The notes: a model not told the origin generated them from the letters alone. Shown: positions 1-7,926, counted from the first letter of the stretch. The stretch is DNA of 27,047 nucleotides from Robiginitomaculum sp. (GCA_021647375.1 JAKIUV010000032.1:1-27047), one strand, 5' to 3'. Translations and numbers: made by a program.

Positions 1-420
1 GGTAAAGGCCAGCGCTCGGCAGGGGGTGGGGTTTTGGAAGAGTTGGGCGTGCTGGAGCGAACGGCTTTGGTAGCCATCGCCAAAGGTCCCGACCGTAATG
101 CCGGGCGGGAAACCTTTCATATGGTCGGACGCCCTGAGTTTAGCCTGCCTGTGCGCACGCCCGTATTATATTATCTCCAGCGCCTGCGCGATGAAGCCCA
201 TAGGTTTGCTATCGGCACCCACCGTGCCAAGCGTAAAAAACAGATGCATACCAGTCCGCTAGATGCTATTGAGGGAATCGGGCCTGGTCGCAAAAAAGCA
301 CTTTTGGCTTGGTTTGGCTCAGCCAAAGCTGTAGCAAATGCTACGGTGGACGATCTGGCGAAAGTAGACGGAATAAGCAAGAAACTTGCGGGGAGTATTC
401 ATGACCACTTCAACGAATGA
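1..420 (+). CDS. uvrC: UvrABC system protein C, C-terminal part
   Basis: This is the 3' end of uvrC, open from base 1 in frame 1, so the start lies outside the window. UvrC is the dual-incision endonuclease subunit of UvrABC nucleotide excision repair. The visible part covers the end of the RNase H-like endonuclease domain (GKGQ, LEELGV, AKGPDR, then LQRLRDEAHRFAI followed by H-R-x-K-R-K-K) and the C-terminal tandem helix-hairpin-helix DNA-binding domain (IEGIGPGRKKALL and VDGISKKLA). These are hallmark UvrC segments. The stop overlaps the next gene by 20 bases. A uvrC-pgsA neighbourhood is common in alphaproteobacteria. The identification is secure; only the N-terminal GIY-YIG and UVR parts are missing through window truncation. 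Confidence 0.95.
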   Translation, partial: GKGQRSAGGGVLEELGVLERTALVAIAKGPDRNAGRETFHMVGRPEFSLPVRTPVLYYLQRLRDEAHRFAIGTHRAKRKKQMHTSPLDAIEGIGPGRKKALLAWFGSAKAVANATVDDLAKVDGISKKLAGSIHDHFNE

Positions 421-1123
421 CAATAATGACGGTGCGATTACAGGCGAAACTGGCGGTGCGTTTGCGGATGGTTTGACCATAGTCCGTGTCCTCCTGACCC
501 CGGTTATTATGTTTATTATTTACAAAGCCTGGTCGGCTAAGCCGGGCGATGCGGACGGATTTGTCTCGCTCGATCTCAAATTGGTTTTATTGGCGTCTGT
601 CTTGTTTGCTATCGCGGCCTTTACGGATGTTCTGGACGATTTTTTGGGCGGGAGTGCGCGGGCTAATGAGCGGCAATTCGGCTGGTTCGATGATATTGCC
701 GATAGCGTTCTCATTGACGGCACACTGATTGCATTGGTTTGGGTGTTGGGCAAAGCCGACCTCCTGCACTGGAGTTTCGCCGTTCCCGTCTTGATATTGG
801 TGCTTCGTGATATTGGTTTAGGCTTGACCAAGGGTTATGCATTCTCGAAATTCGGCCTATTGGAAACACGACTTGGCGACCTTAAAAGCGCCCTCGCCAT
901 GTTCGCCACTTGCGCTTTGGTGGCAGCACCCTGGTTGACCAATCTGGTTGACAGTTTTCGCGCAGGGCGATCCGACGATGTCGCGCAAGTTTATAATTCC
1001 GCCAGCACTTGGGTGTGGAATACGGGGCTGGTGGCGCTGTGGATTGCCGCAATTTTAGCCCTGTATACGGGCTTCAAATTGCTCACGGCCAAGGTTGATA
1101 TTTCGGAAGACACTGCGACATGA
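401..1123 (+). CDS. divergent CDP-alcohol phosphatidyltransferase-like membrane protein (PgsA paralogue)
   Basis: A 240-residue membrane protein. I chose ATG 401 because a GGGGAG ribosome site sits just upstream; a TTG at 386 is possible. It resembles the following PgsA: an Asp-rich motif after a hydrophobic helix (TDVLDDFLGG...FGWFDDIAD), an RDI motif and a LGDLKSALAM segment matching AKWKTTAEM of PgsA. The four metal-ligand Asp of the CDP-alcohol phosphotransferase motif fall at residues 76, 79, 97 and 101, exactly the canonical 0/+3/+21/+25 spacing. However, the Gly at +4 is Asp and the Ala-Arg at +7/+8 is Gly-Gly; in solved family members these positions contact CDP. It overlaps uvrC by 20 bases and pgsA by 4 (ATGA), so it is co-translated. 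Substrate is unknown: it may use a different donor, partner PgsA or be inactive. Confidence 0.8.
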   Translation: MTTSTNDNNDGAITGETGGAFADGLTIVRVLLTPVIMFIIYKAWSAKPGDADGFVSLDLKLVLLASVLFAIAAFTDVLDDFLGGSARANERQFGWFDDIADSVLIDGTLIALVWVLGKADLLHWSFAVPVLILVLRDIGLGLTKGYAFSKFGLLETRLGDLKSALAMFATCALVAAPWLTNLVDSFRAGRSDDVAQVYNSASTWVWNTGLVALWIAAILALYTGFKLLTAKVDISEDTAT

Positions 1124-1737
1124 CCGAAACAATGCGCCCCAAATTACACTGGCTCCCAAACGCACTTACCCTTGGCCGCATCGCCGTCATTCCGCTTCTT
1201 ATGTGGATGATTATTGTGGTCGGCGGTAATTCCGCAAGTTTCGTTAATGCGCCTATCCTGTTGTTATTCTTATTTATTTTGTGCGCGGTGACGGATTTTC
1301 TGGATGGTTATCTGGCACGGAAATGGAAACTGGTTTCTGCCTTTGGCCGTATGCTTGACCCCATTGCGGACAAGCTTTTGGTGGCGGGGTGCTTGATTGC
1401 GCTTAATATAAGCTTCGGGGCCGTGTGGTATGTTTTGATCCCCAGCATCGCCATAATCTTTCGCGACATCTTCATCAGCGGCACCAGAGAACACGCGGCC
1501 AATGCCGGTATCGTCCTGCCTCCGACCATGCTGGCCAAGTGGAAAACCACCGCAGAAATGCTGGCCATTTTGCTCTTGCTCATTGGTATCAGTACCAGAT
1601 CGGTCATGCCGATCAGTCACAATATAGGCGATATATCCGTGCTTGCATCCAAAGCCGGCATAGCCCTGCTCTGGCTAGCCGCAGCCCTGTCGCTCTATAC
1701 GGGCTGGCATTATATCAAGGCAAGTTTGCGCGGATAA
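1120..1737 (+). CDS. pgsA: CDP-diacylglycerol--glycerol-3-phosphate 3-phosphatidyltransferase
   Basis: PgsA, 205 residues, the usual family length, makes phosphatidylglycerophosphate from CDP-diacylglycerol and glycerol-3-phosphate at the inner membrane, the first committed step to phosphatidylglycerol and cardiolipin. The full signature D-x2-D-G-x2-A-R-x8-G-x3-D-x3-D is present (Asp59, Asp62, Gly63, Ala66-Arg67, Gly76, Asp80, Asp84). The N-terminal LPNALTLGRI and the later RDIFISGTRE and LAKWKTTAEM segments are PgsA-typical. Several hydrophobic helices follow. ATG 1120 overlaps the upstream paralogue stop as ATGA, indicating translational coupling. The gene ends 15 bases before a large palindromic element that may end transcription. 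Confidence 0.95.
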   Translation: MTETMRPKLHWLPNALTLGRIAVIPLLMWMIIVVGGNSASFVNAPILLLFLFILCAVTDFLDGYLARKWKLVSAFGRMLDPIADKLLVAGCLIALNISFGAVWYVLIPSIAIIFRDIFISGTREHAANAGIVLPPTMLAKWKTTAEMLAILLLLIGISTRSVMPISHNIGDISVLASKAGIALLWLAAALSLYTGWHYIKASLRG

Positions 1738-1752
1738 ATGATTTTACTATTC

Positions 1753-1963
1753 TCCTTCCCCCATTCTTTATGGGTTTGAGCCAAAGCAGGGCAAATGCCC
1801 TGTGATGTGAATGAGTACCCTCTTCTTCAGAGGGGGATGGGGGCAGACGCTCTTGCGTCTCAATAGTATGGTCAGAAACGTGAACGCAAAGGCGCACAAG
1901 ATGTGCGCGCCCCCATCGAGCGCCAAGAGGCGCCCACTTCCCCCATAAAGAATGGGGGAAGGA
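1753..1963. repeat. 211-bp multi-hairpin palindromic element between pgsA and ilvE
   Basis: A 22-bp perfect inverted repeat (1753-1774 with 1942-1963) encloses a chain of small hairpins: 1760-1764/1770-1774, 1787-1792/1797-1802, 1818-1823/1829-1834, 1845-1850/1855-1860, 1892-1897/1903-1908, 1920-1924/1929-1933 and 1937-1946/1952-1961. A further 8-bp inverted pair is 1836-1843/1910-1917. Loops in the left half read TCTTT, TCTTC and TCTT (one is AAAT). Those in the right half read AAGAT, AAGA and AAAGA. The whole therefore approximates a large palindrome whose stems differ but whose loops are conserved. It lies between convergent genes, so a bidirectional terminator role is possible. No transposase and no clear target duplication are seen. 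I do not recognise the family. Confidence 0.8.
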
Positions 1964-1990
1964 AGGAATGATAATTTCAATATATTGTTT

Positions 1991-2863
1991 TTACAACTTA
2001 CCCCGCACCAATTTATCATAATCCTCGACCATATTGACGCTTACTTCACCGGGCGTGAATTTTAGCTTTTCTATGCTCCGCACCGGGGTAATCTCTGCGG
2101 CTGTGCCAACAATGAAACACTCTGAGAATGTCGGCAATTCGTCGGGCCAAATATCGCGCTTAATGACTTTGATACCCCGTTTTTCCGCCATGAACAGAAC
2201 GGCTTTTCGGGTGATGCCGTCTAGCAAAATATCATTGGTCGGGGTATGGATTTCGCCGTCCTTCACAAAGAAAATATGTGCGCCCGTACATTCGGCGATG
2301 CGGCCTTTATAATCGAGCATGAGCGCATCATCGAAACCTTTGTCCATAGATGCATCTTTGGCCAGAGTGCAAATCATATATAGCCCCGCTCCTTTGGCCT
2401 TGCACGGTATGGTATCGGGCGCCGGGCGCTTCCAAACGGCCATACACAGGCGGATGCCCTTCATTTTATCATCAAAATAATCACCCCAATGCCAAACGGC
2501 GACGGCGAGGTGGATTTTGTTATTTTTGGAGGCAACCCCCATCATCTCGCTCCCCCGCCATGCGATTGGGCGGACATAGGCGGAGCCAAGCCCGGATTTA
2601 GCCAGCGTATCCGTACAGGCTTTATCCACTTCTTCCACAGTGAACGGAATTTCATAGCCGAGATATTTTGCAGAGTTGAGCAAGCGCTGGCTGTGGTCGC
2701 GCAGGGCATAAATCTTGCCATCATAAGCCCGATCACCCTCAAACACAGCTGAGCCATAATGCAGAGAATGGGTCAGGACATGAACTTTGGCATCGCGCCA
2801 ATCGACAAATTCGCCGTCCATCCAGATATATCCGTCCCGGTCATGATATGCAGTTTCAGCCAT
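1991..2863 (-). CDS. ilvE: branched-chain amino acid aminotransferase
   Basis: A fold-type IV PLP aminotransferase of 290 residues that interconverts Leu, Ile and Val with their 2-oxoacids using glutamate/2-oxoglutarate. Visible family segments are HSLHYGSAVFEG near residues 32-43, YVRPIAWRG, the PLP lysine (Lys157 in CKAKGAGLY), GRIAECTGAHIFFVKDG, LLDGITRKAV and the C-terminal FIVGTAAEITPVRSI. The last motif is strongly IlvE-like and argues against D-amino acid transaminase or aminodeoxychorismate lyase. ATG 2863 has GGAG seven bases upstream. It is divergent from the response regulator gene across 83 bp; ilvE beside a PetR-like regulator is a recurrent alphaproteobacterial arrangement (from memory). 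Confidence 0.93.
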   Translation of the reverse strand: MAETAYHDRDGYIWMDGEFVDWRDAKVHVLTHSLHYGSAVFEGDRAYDGKIYALRDHSQRLLNSAKYLGYEIPFTVEEVDKACTDTLAKSGLGSAYVRPIAWRGSEMMGVASKNNKIHLAVAVWHWGDYFDDKMKGIRLCMAVWKRPAPDTIPCKAKGAGLYMICTLAKDASMDKGFDDALMLDYKGRIAECTGAHIFFVKDGEIHTPTNDILLDGITRKAVLFMAEKRGIKVIKRDIWPDELPTFSECFIVGTAAEITPVRSIEKLKFTPGEVSVNMVEDYDKLVRGKL

Positions 2864-2946
2864 TTATTTTCTCCGCTTTATATTCTGCGCTACATTGTGT
2901 AGCTTAGGCTTATTAAATCAGTACAACCCAAGAACCAAGTGGCAAA

Positions 2947-3687
2947 ATGGCACAGACCCAGGAAAATAATAAATATAAAAATAATCAATATCAAGACGCC
3001 CATCTTCTGGTGGTGGATGATGATGACCGCATTCGCGACTTACTGAAACGCTATTTAGCCAAAAACGGATTTCGCGTCTCCACCGCCGCCGACGCCGCAG
3101 AAGCCCGCAGGCTTATGGCCGGGCTAACCTTTGACTTACTCGTCCTGGACGTGATGATGCCCGGTGAGAACGGATTCGCGCTTACCCAGTCCCTGCGCAC
3201 AATAGACGATGTGCCGATTATCCTGCTGACAGCCAAGGGCGAGCCGAGCGACCGGATTGAAGGCTTGTCTCTGGGGGCAGACGATTATCTGGCCAAACCG
3301 TTCGAGCCAGAAGAATTGGTGTTGCGGATAAAATCCATATTGAAACGCCAGGCCACCCGCCCGCGCCAACACAAAATCCGTTTTGGAGATTTCCTGTTCG
3401 ACCTAGATCGTCAATTCTTAGAGCATGACGGCAAACGTATGCACCTGACCACGGGCGAAACCGCCCTGCTGACCACATTATCCAACCGTGCAGGCAGGCC
3501 GGTGAGCCGGCAAAGTCTGGCCGCGCAAATTAACGCCAAAAGCGAGCGGGCAGTTGATGTGCAAATCACCAGACTAAGACGCAAACTCGAGAGCAACCCG
3601 GCGCGCCCCGAATTTCTAACCACCGTGCGCAATCGTGGCTATTGCCTACAGGCGGAACTATTTTTGGCGGAACCTGTACATGACTAA
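2947..3687 (+). CDS. OmpR/PhoB-family response regulator (PetR-like)
   Basis: A 246-residue two-component response regulator. The receiver domain (about residues 18-133) has the acidic cluster Asp24-Asp27, phospho-acceptor Asp68 in LVLDVMMPGENG, Thr95 and Lys117 in the YLAKPF loop. The C-terminal winged helix (about 140-238) shows the Trans_reg_C pattern LTTGETALL, RAVDVQITRLRRKLE and TVRNRGY. It overlaps the downstream sensor kinase gene by 8 bases, so the two form a pair. The PetR assignment rests on the ilvE neighbourhood and general resemblance. petR in Rhodobacter is known next to petABC, which is not in this window, so the regulon here is unknown. The 83-bp divergent gap to ilvE must hold both promoters; I see no convincing boxes in it. 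Confidence 0.92.
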   Translation: MAQTQENNKYKNNQYQDAHLLVVDDDDRIRDLLKRYLAKNGFRVSTAADAAEARRLMAGLTFDLLVLDVMMPGENGFALTQSLRTIDDVPIILLTAKGEPSDRIEGLSLGADDYLAKPFEPEELVLRIKSILKRQATRPRQHKIRFGDFLFDLDRQFLEHDGKRMHLTTGETALLTTLSNRAGRPVSRQSLAAQINAKSERAVDVQITRLRRKLESNPARPEFLTTVRNRGYCLQAELFLAEPVHD

Positions 3688-5002
3688 AACGGGGAAGCCA
3701 CCATGGATTAAGCAATATCTGCCCAAGAGCTTGTTTGGACGGGCATTGCTGATCATCATGCTGCCCATTGCCCTGATGCAAATCATCGTCGCCTATATTT
3801 TCTTTGATGCCCACTGGCAAACTGTCACGGCCAGTTTATCCGATAGCGTCGCAGCAGATGTAGCGGTCGCAGTCGAACTCTACAAACAGGCGCCGGACGC
3901 GGAACGGCTGGAGCGGCTCGACCAAATGATCCGCCCCAATATGAAGTTATCCGTAGTTTATGATGCTAAAGACACTCTGCCAACGGCGACACGAAATGCG
4001 TTTTTCTCATCGCTAGACAAAACATTACGCAGAGCTTTATCAGCAAATCTTAGCGATGAGTTTTGGTTCGATACCACGCGCTACCCCCATTATATAGACA
4101 TCAGGGTACAGGTTGACGCCAAAGTATTGAAATTTGTCGTGCCACGTGACCGTGTTTTTGCGCCTACGGGGTTTATCTTCTTGTTCTGGCTTATTACAGC
4201 TACGCTTCTCCTCACTCTTGTCAGCATTTTGTTCATTCTTAATCAGGCACGGCCTATCGTTAAGCTAGCCCAAGCGGCAGAAAATTTTGGCAAGGGGCGG
4301 AGTATTGGTAAATTTAAACCATCGGGCGCCACCGAAGTTCGCCAAGCGGGACATGCTTTTTTGGAAATGCGTGACCGTATTGGCCGGCATATTGATCAAC
4401 GCACGGTATTACTCGCCGGGGTTAGCCACGATTTACGCACGCCCCTCACCCGCCTCAAATTACACTTAGCCTTGGAGGGCGACAGCAAAGAGAACCAAGC
4501 AGCAAGACGCGATATTACTGATATGGAAAATATGCTCGATGGCTATTTGGATTTTGCCCGTGATTTAAGTGAAGAAGACAGGCAGATGACGAACCTTGGC
4601 GAAATATTGCACGAAATAGTGGGCCAAGACATGAAAAATATCGAAATATTTACAGAACCACATCTGACTATTAATGTTCGTAAAACCGCTATGAAGCGCG
4701 CTTTGTCAAACTTGATCAATAACGCCGTTGCTTTCGGAGAAACAATTGAAATCAACGCAGAGCGCAGTGCTAAAAGCATACGAATATCCATAGACGATGA
4801 TGGCCCCGGCATCCCGGCTGCGCGACGTCAAGATGCTCTAAAACCGTTCATCCGCCTAGATCCGGCGCGCAACCAGAATACAAATGGTGTAGGTTTGGGC
4901 CTCTCCATAGCAAACGACATAATCCAAGCCCACGGCGGTACATTGACGCTTAATAATAGTGCAATGGGTGGGCTGAAATGTGAGGTGGTGCTGCCGCTTT
5001 AG
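3680..5002 (+). CDS. EnvZ-like sensor histidine kinase
   Basis: A membrane-bound sensor kinase of 440 residues, partner of the preceding regulator. ATG 3680 overlaps the regulator stop as ATGACTAA; an upstream start at 3635 would add 15 unlikely residues inside the regulator gene. Order of parts: transmembrane helix about residues 19-42, periplasmic domain about 43-160 without recognisable fold, second helix about 164-187, HAMP linker from RPIVKLA, HisKA with His250 in GVSHDLRTPLTRLK, N box NLINNAV (344-350), DDDGPGIP (372-379) and GVGLGLSI (403-410). All catalytic boxes look intact. The stop overlaps the convergent proC stop by four bases (4999-5002), leaving no room for a terminator between them. 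The stimulus is unknown. Confidence 0.93.
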   Translation: MTKTGKPPWIKQYLPKSLFGRALLIIMLPIALMQIIVAYIFFDAHWQTVTASLSDSVAADVAVAVELYKQAPDAERLERLDQMIRPNMKLSVVYDAKDTLPTATRNAFFSSLDKTLRRALSANLSDEFWFDTTRYPHYIDIRVQVDAKVLKFVVPRDRVFAPTGFIFLFWLITATLLLTLVSILFILNQARPIVKLAQAAENFGKGRSIGKFKPSGATEVRQAGHAFLEMRDRIGRHIDQRTVLLAGVSHDLRTPLTRLKLHLALEGDSKENQAARRDITDMENMLDGYLDFARDLSEEDRQMTNLGEILHEIVGQDMKNIEIFTEPHLTINVRKTAMKRALSNLINNAVAFGETIEINAERSAKSIRISIDDDGPGIPAARRQDALKPFIRLDPARNQNTNGVGLGLSIANDIIQAHGGTLTLNNSAMGGLKCEVVLPL

Positions 5003-5862
5003 TTCTTGCCCAAATCCCGCGACCTTTGATAGGCAGCCTGCACAGCCTCGTCCATGAGTTTTGGTAATCCGTCTTTGGCCATGAGGACATCAAGGGCGGC
5101 TTCTGTTGTACCGCCGGGAGATGTTACTGACTTGCGTAAGGTCTCTGCTGTCTCAGGCGAACGTGCCAGTACGGTACCGGAACCTATCGCCGTGTGGCGC
5201 GCAAGCGCGCTGGCCAGCTCTGGTTTTAAACCTAAATTCTCGCCAGCCTTAGCCAGCACTTCCGTCATATAGAACACATAGCCAGGGCCGGAGCCGGAAA
5301 TGGCCGTCACCATGTCTATTTCGTCTTCGCTTTCCACCTGTACAACTTTGCCCGTTGCCCTGATGCGCGGCTCGGCAAAGTCGCGGTGGGCCTGGGTCAC
5401 CCCTTCGCCGCAAACATACCCCGTTATACCTGCCCCATAAGCAGCAGGCAGGTTGGGCATTGCGCGGATTATAGGACGGTCTGCGAATATATCGGCCAAA
5501 CTTTTAAGGCTGATACCAGCCATAATCGAGACTATGAGCGTATCATTGGGCAGAGCCTCCGCTAATTCCGGGCCGACCTTTGAAAATAATTGCGGCTTAA
5601 TGGCTAGCAAACACATTTTAAGGCCAGAGGCCGCGCCTTTGGTTAATGTAGCCGAGAACTTCACCCCTAATTGCAAGGCGCGCTCTGCTGCTTGGCCGGG
5701 TGCCGGGTCAATCACCAAGATTTCGTGGGCTTGCAAAGCTGCGCCGCTCTGAGTGCCTTGATCTGACAACCACCCAGACAACAAAGCTCCCCCCATATTA
5801 CCAGCACCAATGAGCGCGTGGGTGTTAGTTGAGAACTTTCCGGATTTTACGACACTGTTCAT
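4999..5862 (-). CDS. proC: pyrroline-5-carboxylate reductase
   Basis: ProC reduces pyrroline-5-carboxylate to proline with NAD(P)H, the last step of proline synthesis. I use ATG 5862, giving 287 residues, near the usual 265-280; the longer reading frame up to 5952 would run through the ybjN stop region and adds 30 residues not typical of the family. The N-terminal Rossmann motif is LIGAGNMGGALLSGW, the central segment MPNLPAAYGAG, and the C-terminal dimer/active-site region has AISGSGPGYVFYMTEVL and the signature SVTSPGGTTEAAL. It starts 8 bases after the ybjN stop, so both are probably one transcript. Its end overlaps the convergent kinase gene. Confidence 0.95.
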   Translation of the reverse strand: MNSVVKSGKFSTNTHALIGAGNMGGALLSGWLSDQGTQSGAALQAHEILVIDPAPGQAAERALQLGVKFSATLTKGAASGLKMCLLAIKPQLFSKVGPELAEALPNDTLIVSIMAGISLKSLADIFADRPIIRAMPNLPAAYGAGITGYVCGEGVTQAHRDFAEPRIRATGKVVQVESEDEIDMVTAISGSGPGYVFYMTEVLAKAGENLGLKPELASALARHTAIGSGTVLARSPETAETLRKSVTSPGGTTEAALDVLMAKDGLPKLMDEAVQAAYQRSRDLGKN

Positions 5863-5870
5863 AAGACTAT

Positions 5871-6416
5871 TTAACCATGGGCGGCTAAATCTAGCAAGGC
5901 CGTATCCAATGCATCTTCGGGGGTTTTCCCGGCCCAAACCACATATTGACAAGCCGGGTAACCACGCTCGGCGGCTTCCAATGCACCAGCCAACAATGCC
6001 ATTGCTTGCTCAATCATCAGCTTGGCAGCGCCCGCCAGGTTCAAAGAGTTGCGATAAACCAGAGAATTATGGGTATTCCAAAAGTCGAAATGCCCCGTGG
6101 CTAGGCGCTCGTTAAGCAATGTTAAAAGCCTGCAAATATCATCTGTCCGCCCCCCCGGCGCCCGGCTATCAAACAATAAAAACAACTCCAGTTGTTCTTG
6201 TTGTGTGTTCCAAACAAGTGTCACATCATGCTCACACCAAAGCCCAGACAAAGCAATATGGATTTCATTGACATTCACACGTTCAAAATCCACATGATCA
6301 GCAACGCACAGGCGCTCAAAAACGTCGAGAGGGTTGTCGCGTACAGCACAAGCCGAAGCCAATTTCGGGCTAGGCTGGGCAGCCGTTTTAGCAATAATAT
6401 CTTCCAAATAATTCAT
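5871..6416 (-). CDS. YbjN domain-containing protein
   Basis: A 181-residue soluble protein of the YbjN family (type III secretion chaperone-like fold). The C-terminal segment YPACQYVVWAGKTPEDAL and the central W-x-x-E-H-D...LELFLLFD pattern match the alphaproteobacterial YbjN proteins that commonly precede proC, as I recall. No signal peptide or transmembrane helix is present. In E. coli YbjN has been linked to stress and motility phenotypes, but the molecular role is not established and I do not infer one. It leads an apparent two-gene unit with proC. About 200 bp separate its start from the divergent small membrane protein gene. Confidence 0.8.
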   Translation of the reverse strand: MNYLEDIIAKTAAQPSPKLASACAVRDNPLDVFERLCVADHVDFERVNVNEIHIALSGLWCEHDVTLVWNTQQEQLELFLLFDSRAPGGRTDDICRLLTLLNERLATGHFDFWNTHNSLVYRNSLNLAGAAKLMIEQAMALLAGALEAAERGYPACQYVVWAGKTPEDALDTALLDLAAHG

Positions 6417-6553
6417 TATAGTCCTAACGCATATGCGATTCTTTAAGGTTACGTTAATGAAACGGCCTCATTTGGCAATATGTTGTGGTTAAATTACTGT
6501 TGATAACTATATGTAGCTGTTCGAAAGGCGTAAAAGCGTGTAGATATCCATTA

Positions 6554-6567
6554 TGACAAAACTGTCA
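6554..6567. promoter_or_regulatory. dyad TGACA-N4-TGTCA
   Basis: A perfect 5+5 inverted repeat with a 4-base spacer, lying 12 bases upstream of a candidate -35 box and between the divergent ybjN and 6617 genes. The size fits a dimeric regulator site, but I cannot name the protein. A dyad this short may arise by chance. Confidence 0.3.
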
Positions 6568-6578
6568 CCTCTATGCCC

Positions 6579-6607
6579 TTGACGAATGGTGTAGAAAGCA
6601 CGACATA
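6579..6607 (+). promoter_or_regulatory. candidate sigma-70 promoter for the small membrane protein gene
   Basis: TTGACG at 6579-6584 and GACATA at 6602-6607 with a 17-base spacer; CATATA two bases later is an alternative -10. The implied transcription start is only a few bases before ATG 6617, so the messenger would be nearly leaderless. The -35 is good and the -10 is weak. Confidence 0.35.
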
Positions 6608-6616
6608 TAGAGTATT

Positions 6617-6991
6617 ATGACAAAAACATTCCCATTACCCGGTAACGGGCAAAATTTATTTCAATCCCTGTTTCGGGCTTTATTCTTGATTGCGGCAACG
6701 ATTGGCGGATTTTTCATCTTCGCAGCTTCGGCGGCATTTGCACTCTTTGTAGTGATTGGCATTTTAATTTTAGGTTTCGTGGCATTTGCCGTGCTTTGGC
6801 TCCGTGCCAAAATTTTAGGCAAACCCCTGCGCCCCGCTGGCAATATGTGGTCGTTTCAAACATTTGATAGCCAAAGCTTTGGGGACACAAAGACCAGCAC
6901 AACTGGCGACGAGAGTTCAAAACCCAAAGCACCCGGCCCCGTATTGGATGCGCACAAGACCCCAGACGGCTGGAGCGTTGATACCGACTAA
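6617..6991 (+). CDS. small membrane protein of unknown function
   Basis: A 124-residue protein I do not recognise. Residues about 20-62 are almost continuously hydrophobic and rich in Ala, Phe, Ile and Leu, enough for two membrane helices, followed by a basic segment (LRAKILGKPLR). The C-terminal half (about 80-124) is polar, Ser/Thr/Lys/Pro-rich and probably disordered, ending KTPDGWSVDTD. By the positive-inside rule the tail is probably cytoplasmic. The gene is divergent from ybjN and 42 bases upstream of the transporter gene. Coding nature is supported by the sharp hydrophobic/polar partition, a candidate promoter just upstream and ordinary codon use. Confidence 0.7.
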   Translation: MTKTFPLPGNGQNLFQSLFRALFLIAATIGGFFIFAASAAFALFVVIGILILGFVAFAVLWLRAKILGKPLRPAGNMWSFQTFDSQSFGDTKTSTTGDESSKPKAPGPVLDAHKTPDGWSVDTD

Positions 6992-7033
6992 AATTAGACT
7001 AGCCATTCCGCTACTCGCCCGTTAAGGCGGGGT

Positions 7034-7906
7034 ATGCGTGCCTTTGATTTCTTCATATTATGTCTATGCTGCCTGATTTGGGGCGGAAATTTTGTCTTGT
7101 CCAAATGGATGCTGAGCGATCTCGGCTTCCCGCCGCTGTTCTTTGCAGCCGTCAGATTTAGCCTTGTAGCTTTACTGATGTCACCATTTCTGTTTCCGAT
7201 CCCCAAACAGTTTTTCAAATTGTGTCTCGCAGGGTTTTTCGTAGGGGCTTTACATTTGGCGTTTTTGTATACAGGCCTCAAGACCGCACCAGCCGGAGCA
7301 GCGGCAATTGTCTCACAAATGATGATACCCTTTACCACAATATTATCCGTTATATTCTTGCATGAAAAAATTGGCCTCACACGCGGTTTGGGTATTTGCG
7401 GCGCACTTATAGGTGTGATGGTTCTGATGTATAACCCCAATAGCATGTCATTTGATATTGGTCTCATTTATGTAGCAATCGCCTTCCTGATCGTATCCAT
7501 TGGCGCTATCTTAATCAAAAGTGTTGGTGATATAGGGCCGTTTCAATATTTGGCATGGATGGGAATATTAGCAGTGCCAACACTCGGTTTAGGTAGCTTA
7601 CTCCTGGAGACCGGGCAAATCGAGACTGCCAAAGCTGCGCCGATTGAATTAAGCATCGGCGTGCTTTACACAGCATTATTGGCCTCCGTTTTTGCCCACG
7701 GGCAATATTTCAGGCTTTTAAAAACCTATGAGGTAACCTTGATTGTGCCCCTTACCTTGATGTCACCGTTCTGGGCTGTTATATTGGGTGTGATTATTCT
7801 TGGTGAACCATTTGGCATGAAGCTGATAATCGGCGCAATCTTTATTCTCGCCAGCGTCTATGTCATTGCCAAGCGGCAAAAACAATCACCAACCGAGGTC
7901 CTTTAA
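7034..7906 (+). CDS. EamA-family DMT-superfamily transporter
   Basis: A 290-residue inner-membrane protein with about ten hydrophobic helices arranged as two EamA repeats (roughly residues 5-136 and 144-283). The N-terminal CLIWGGNFVLSKW motif, F-x-x-A-x-R-F in helix 2, the SQMMIPFTTILSVIFLHE segment and the second-repeat counterpart LMSPFWAVILGVIILGE are typical of drug/metabolite transporters such as RhtA/YdcZ-like exporters. Substrate cannot be told from sequence; amino acids or metabolites are common in the family. It lies 20 bases upstream of the amidase gene, so the two may be co-transcribed. Confidence 0.9.
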   Translation: MRAFDFFILCLCCLIWGGNFVLSKWMLSDLGFPPLFFAAVRFSLVALLMSPFLFPIPKQFFKLCLAGFFVGALHLAFLYTGLKTAPAGAAAIVSQMMIPFTTILSVIFLHEKIGLTRGLGICGALIGVMVLMYNPNSMSFDIGLIYVAIAFLIVSIGAILIKSVGDIGPFQYLAWMGILAVPTLGLGSLLLETGQIETAKAAPIELSIGVLYTALLASVFAHGQYFRLLKTYEVTLIVPLTLMSPFWAVILGVIILGEPFGMKLIIGAIFILASVYVIAKRQKQSPTEVL

Positions 7907-7926
7907 GCAAGAAAGAAACACTCATC

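Noticed and set aside
1741..1975. Insertion sequence remnant or MITE with target duplication
   Set aside because: Terminal inverted repeats are present, but no matching flanking duplication and no transposase remnant are visible, so it is listed only as a repeat.
3635..3679. Upstream start of the sensor kinase
   Set aside because: It lies within the regulator gene. ATG 3680 overlaps the regulator stop in the usual coupled way.
5863..5952. Longer N-terminus for ProC
   Set aside because: It overlaps the ybjN end, adds 30 residues before the Rossmann motif, and ATG 5862 gives a normal family length.
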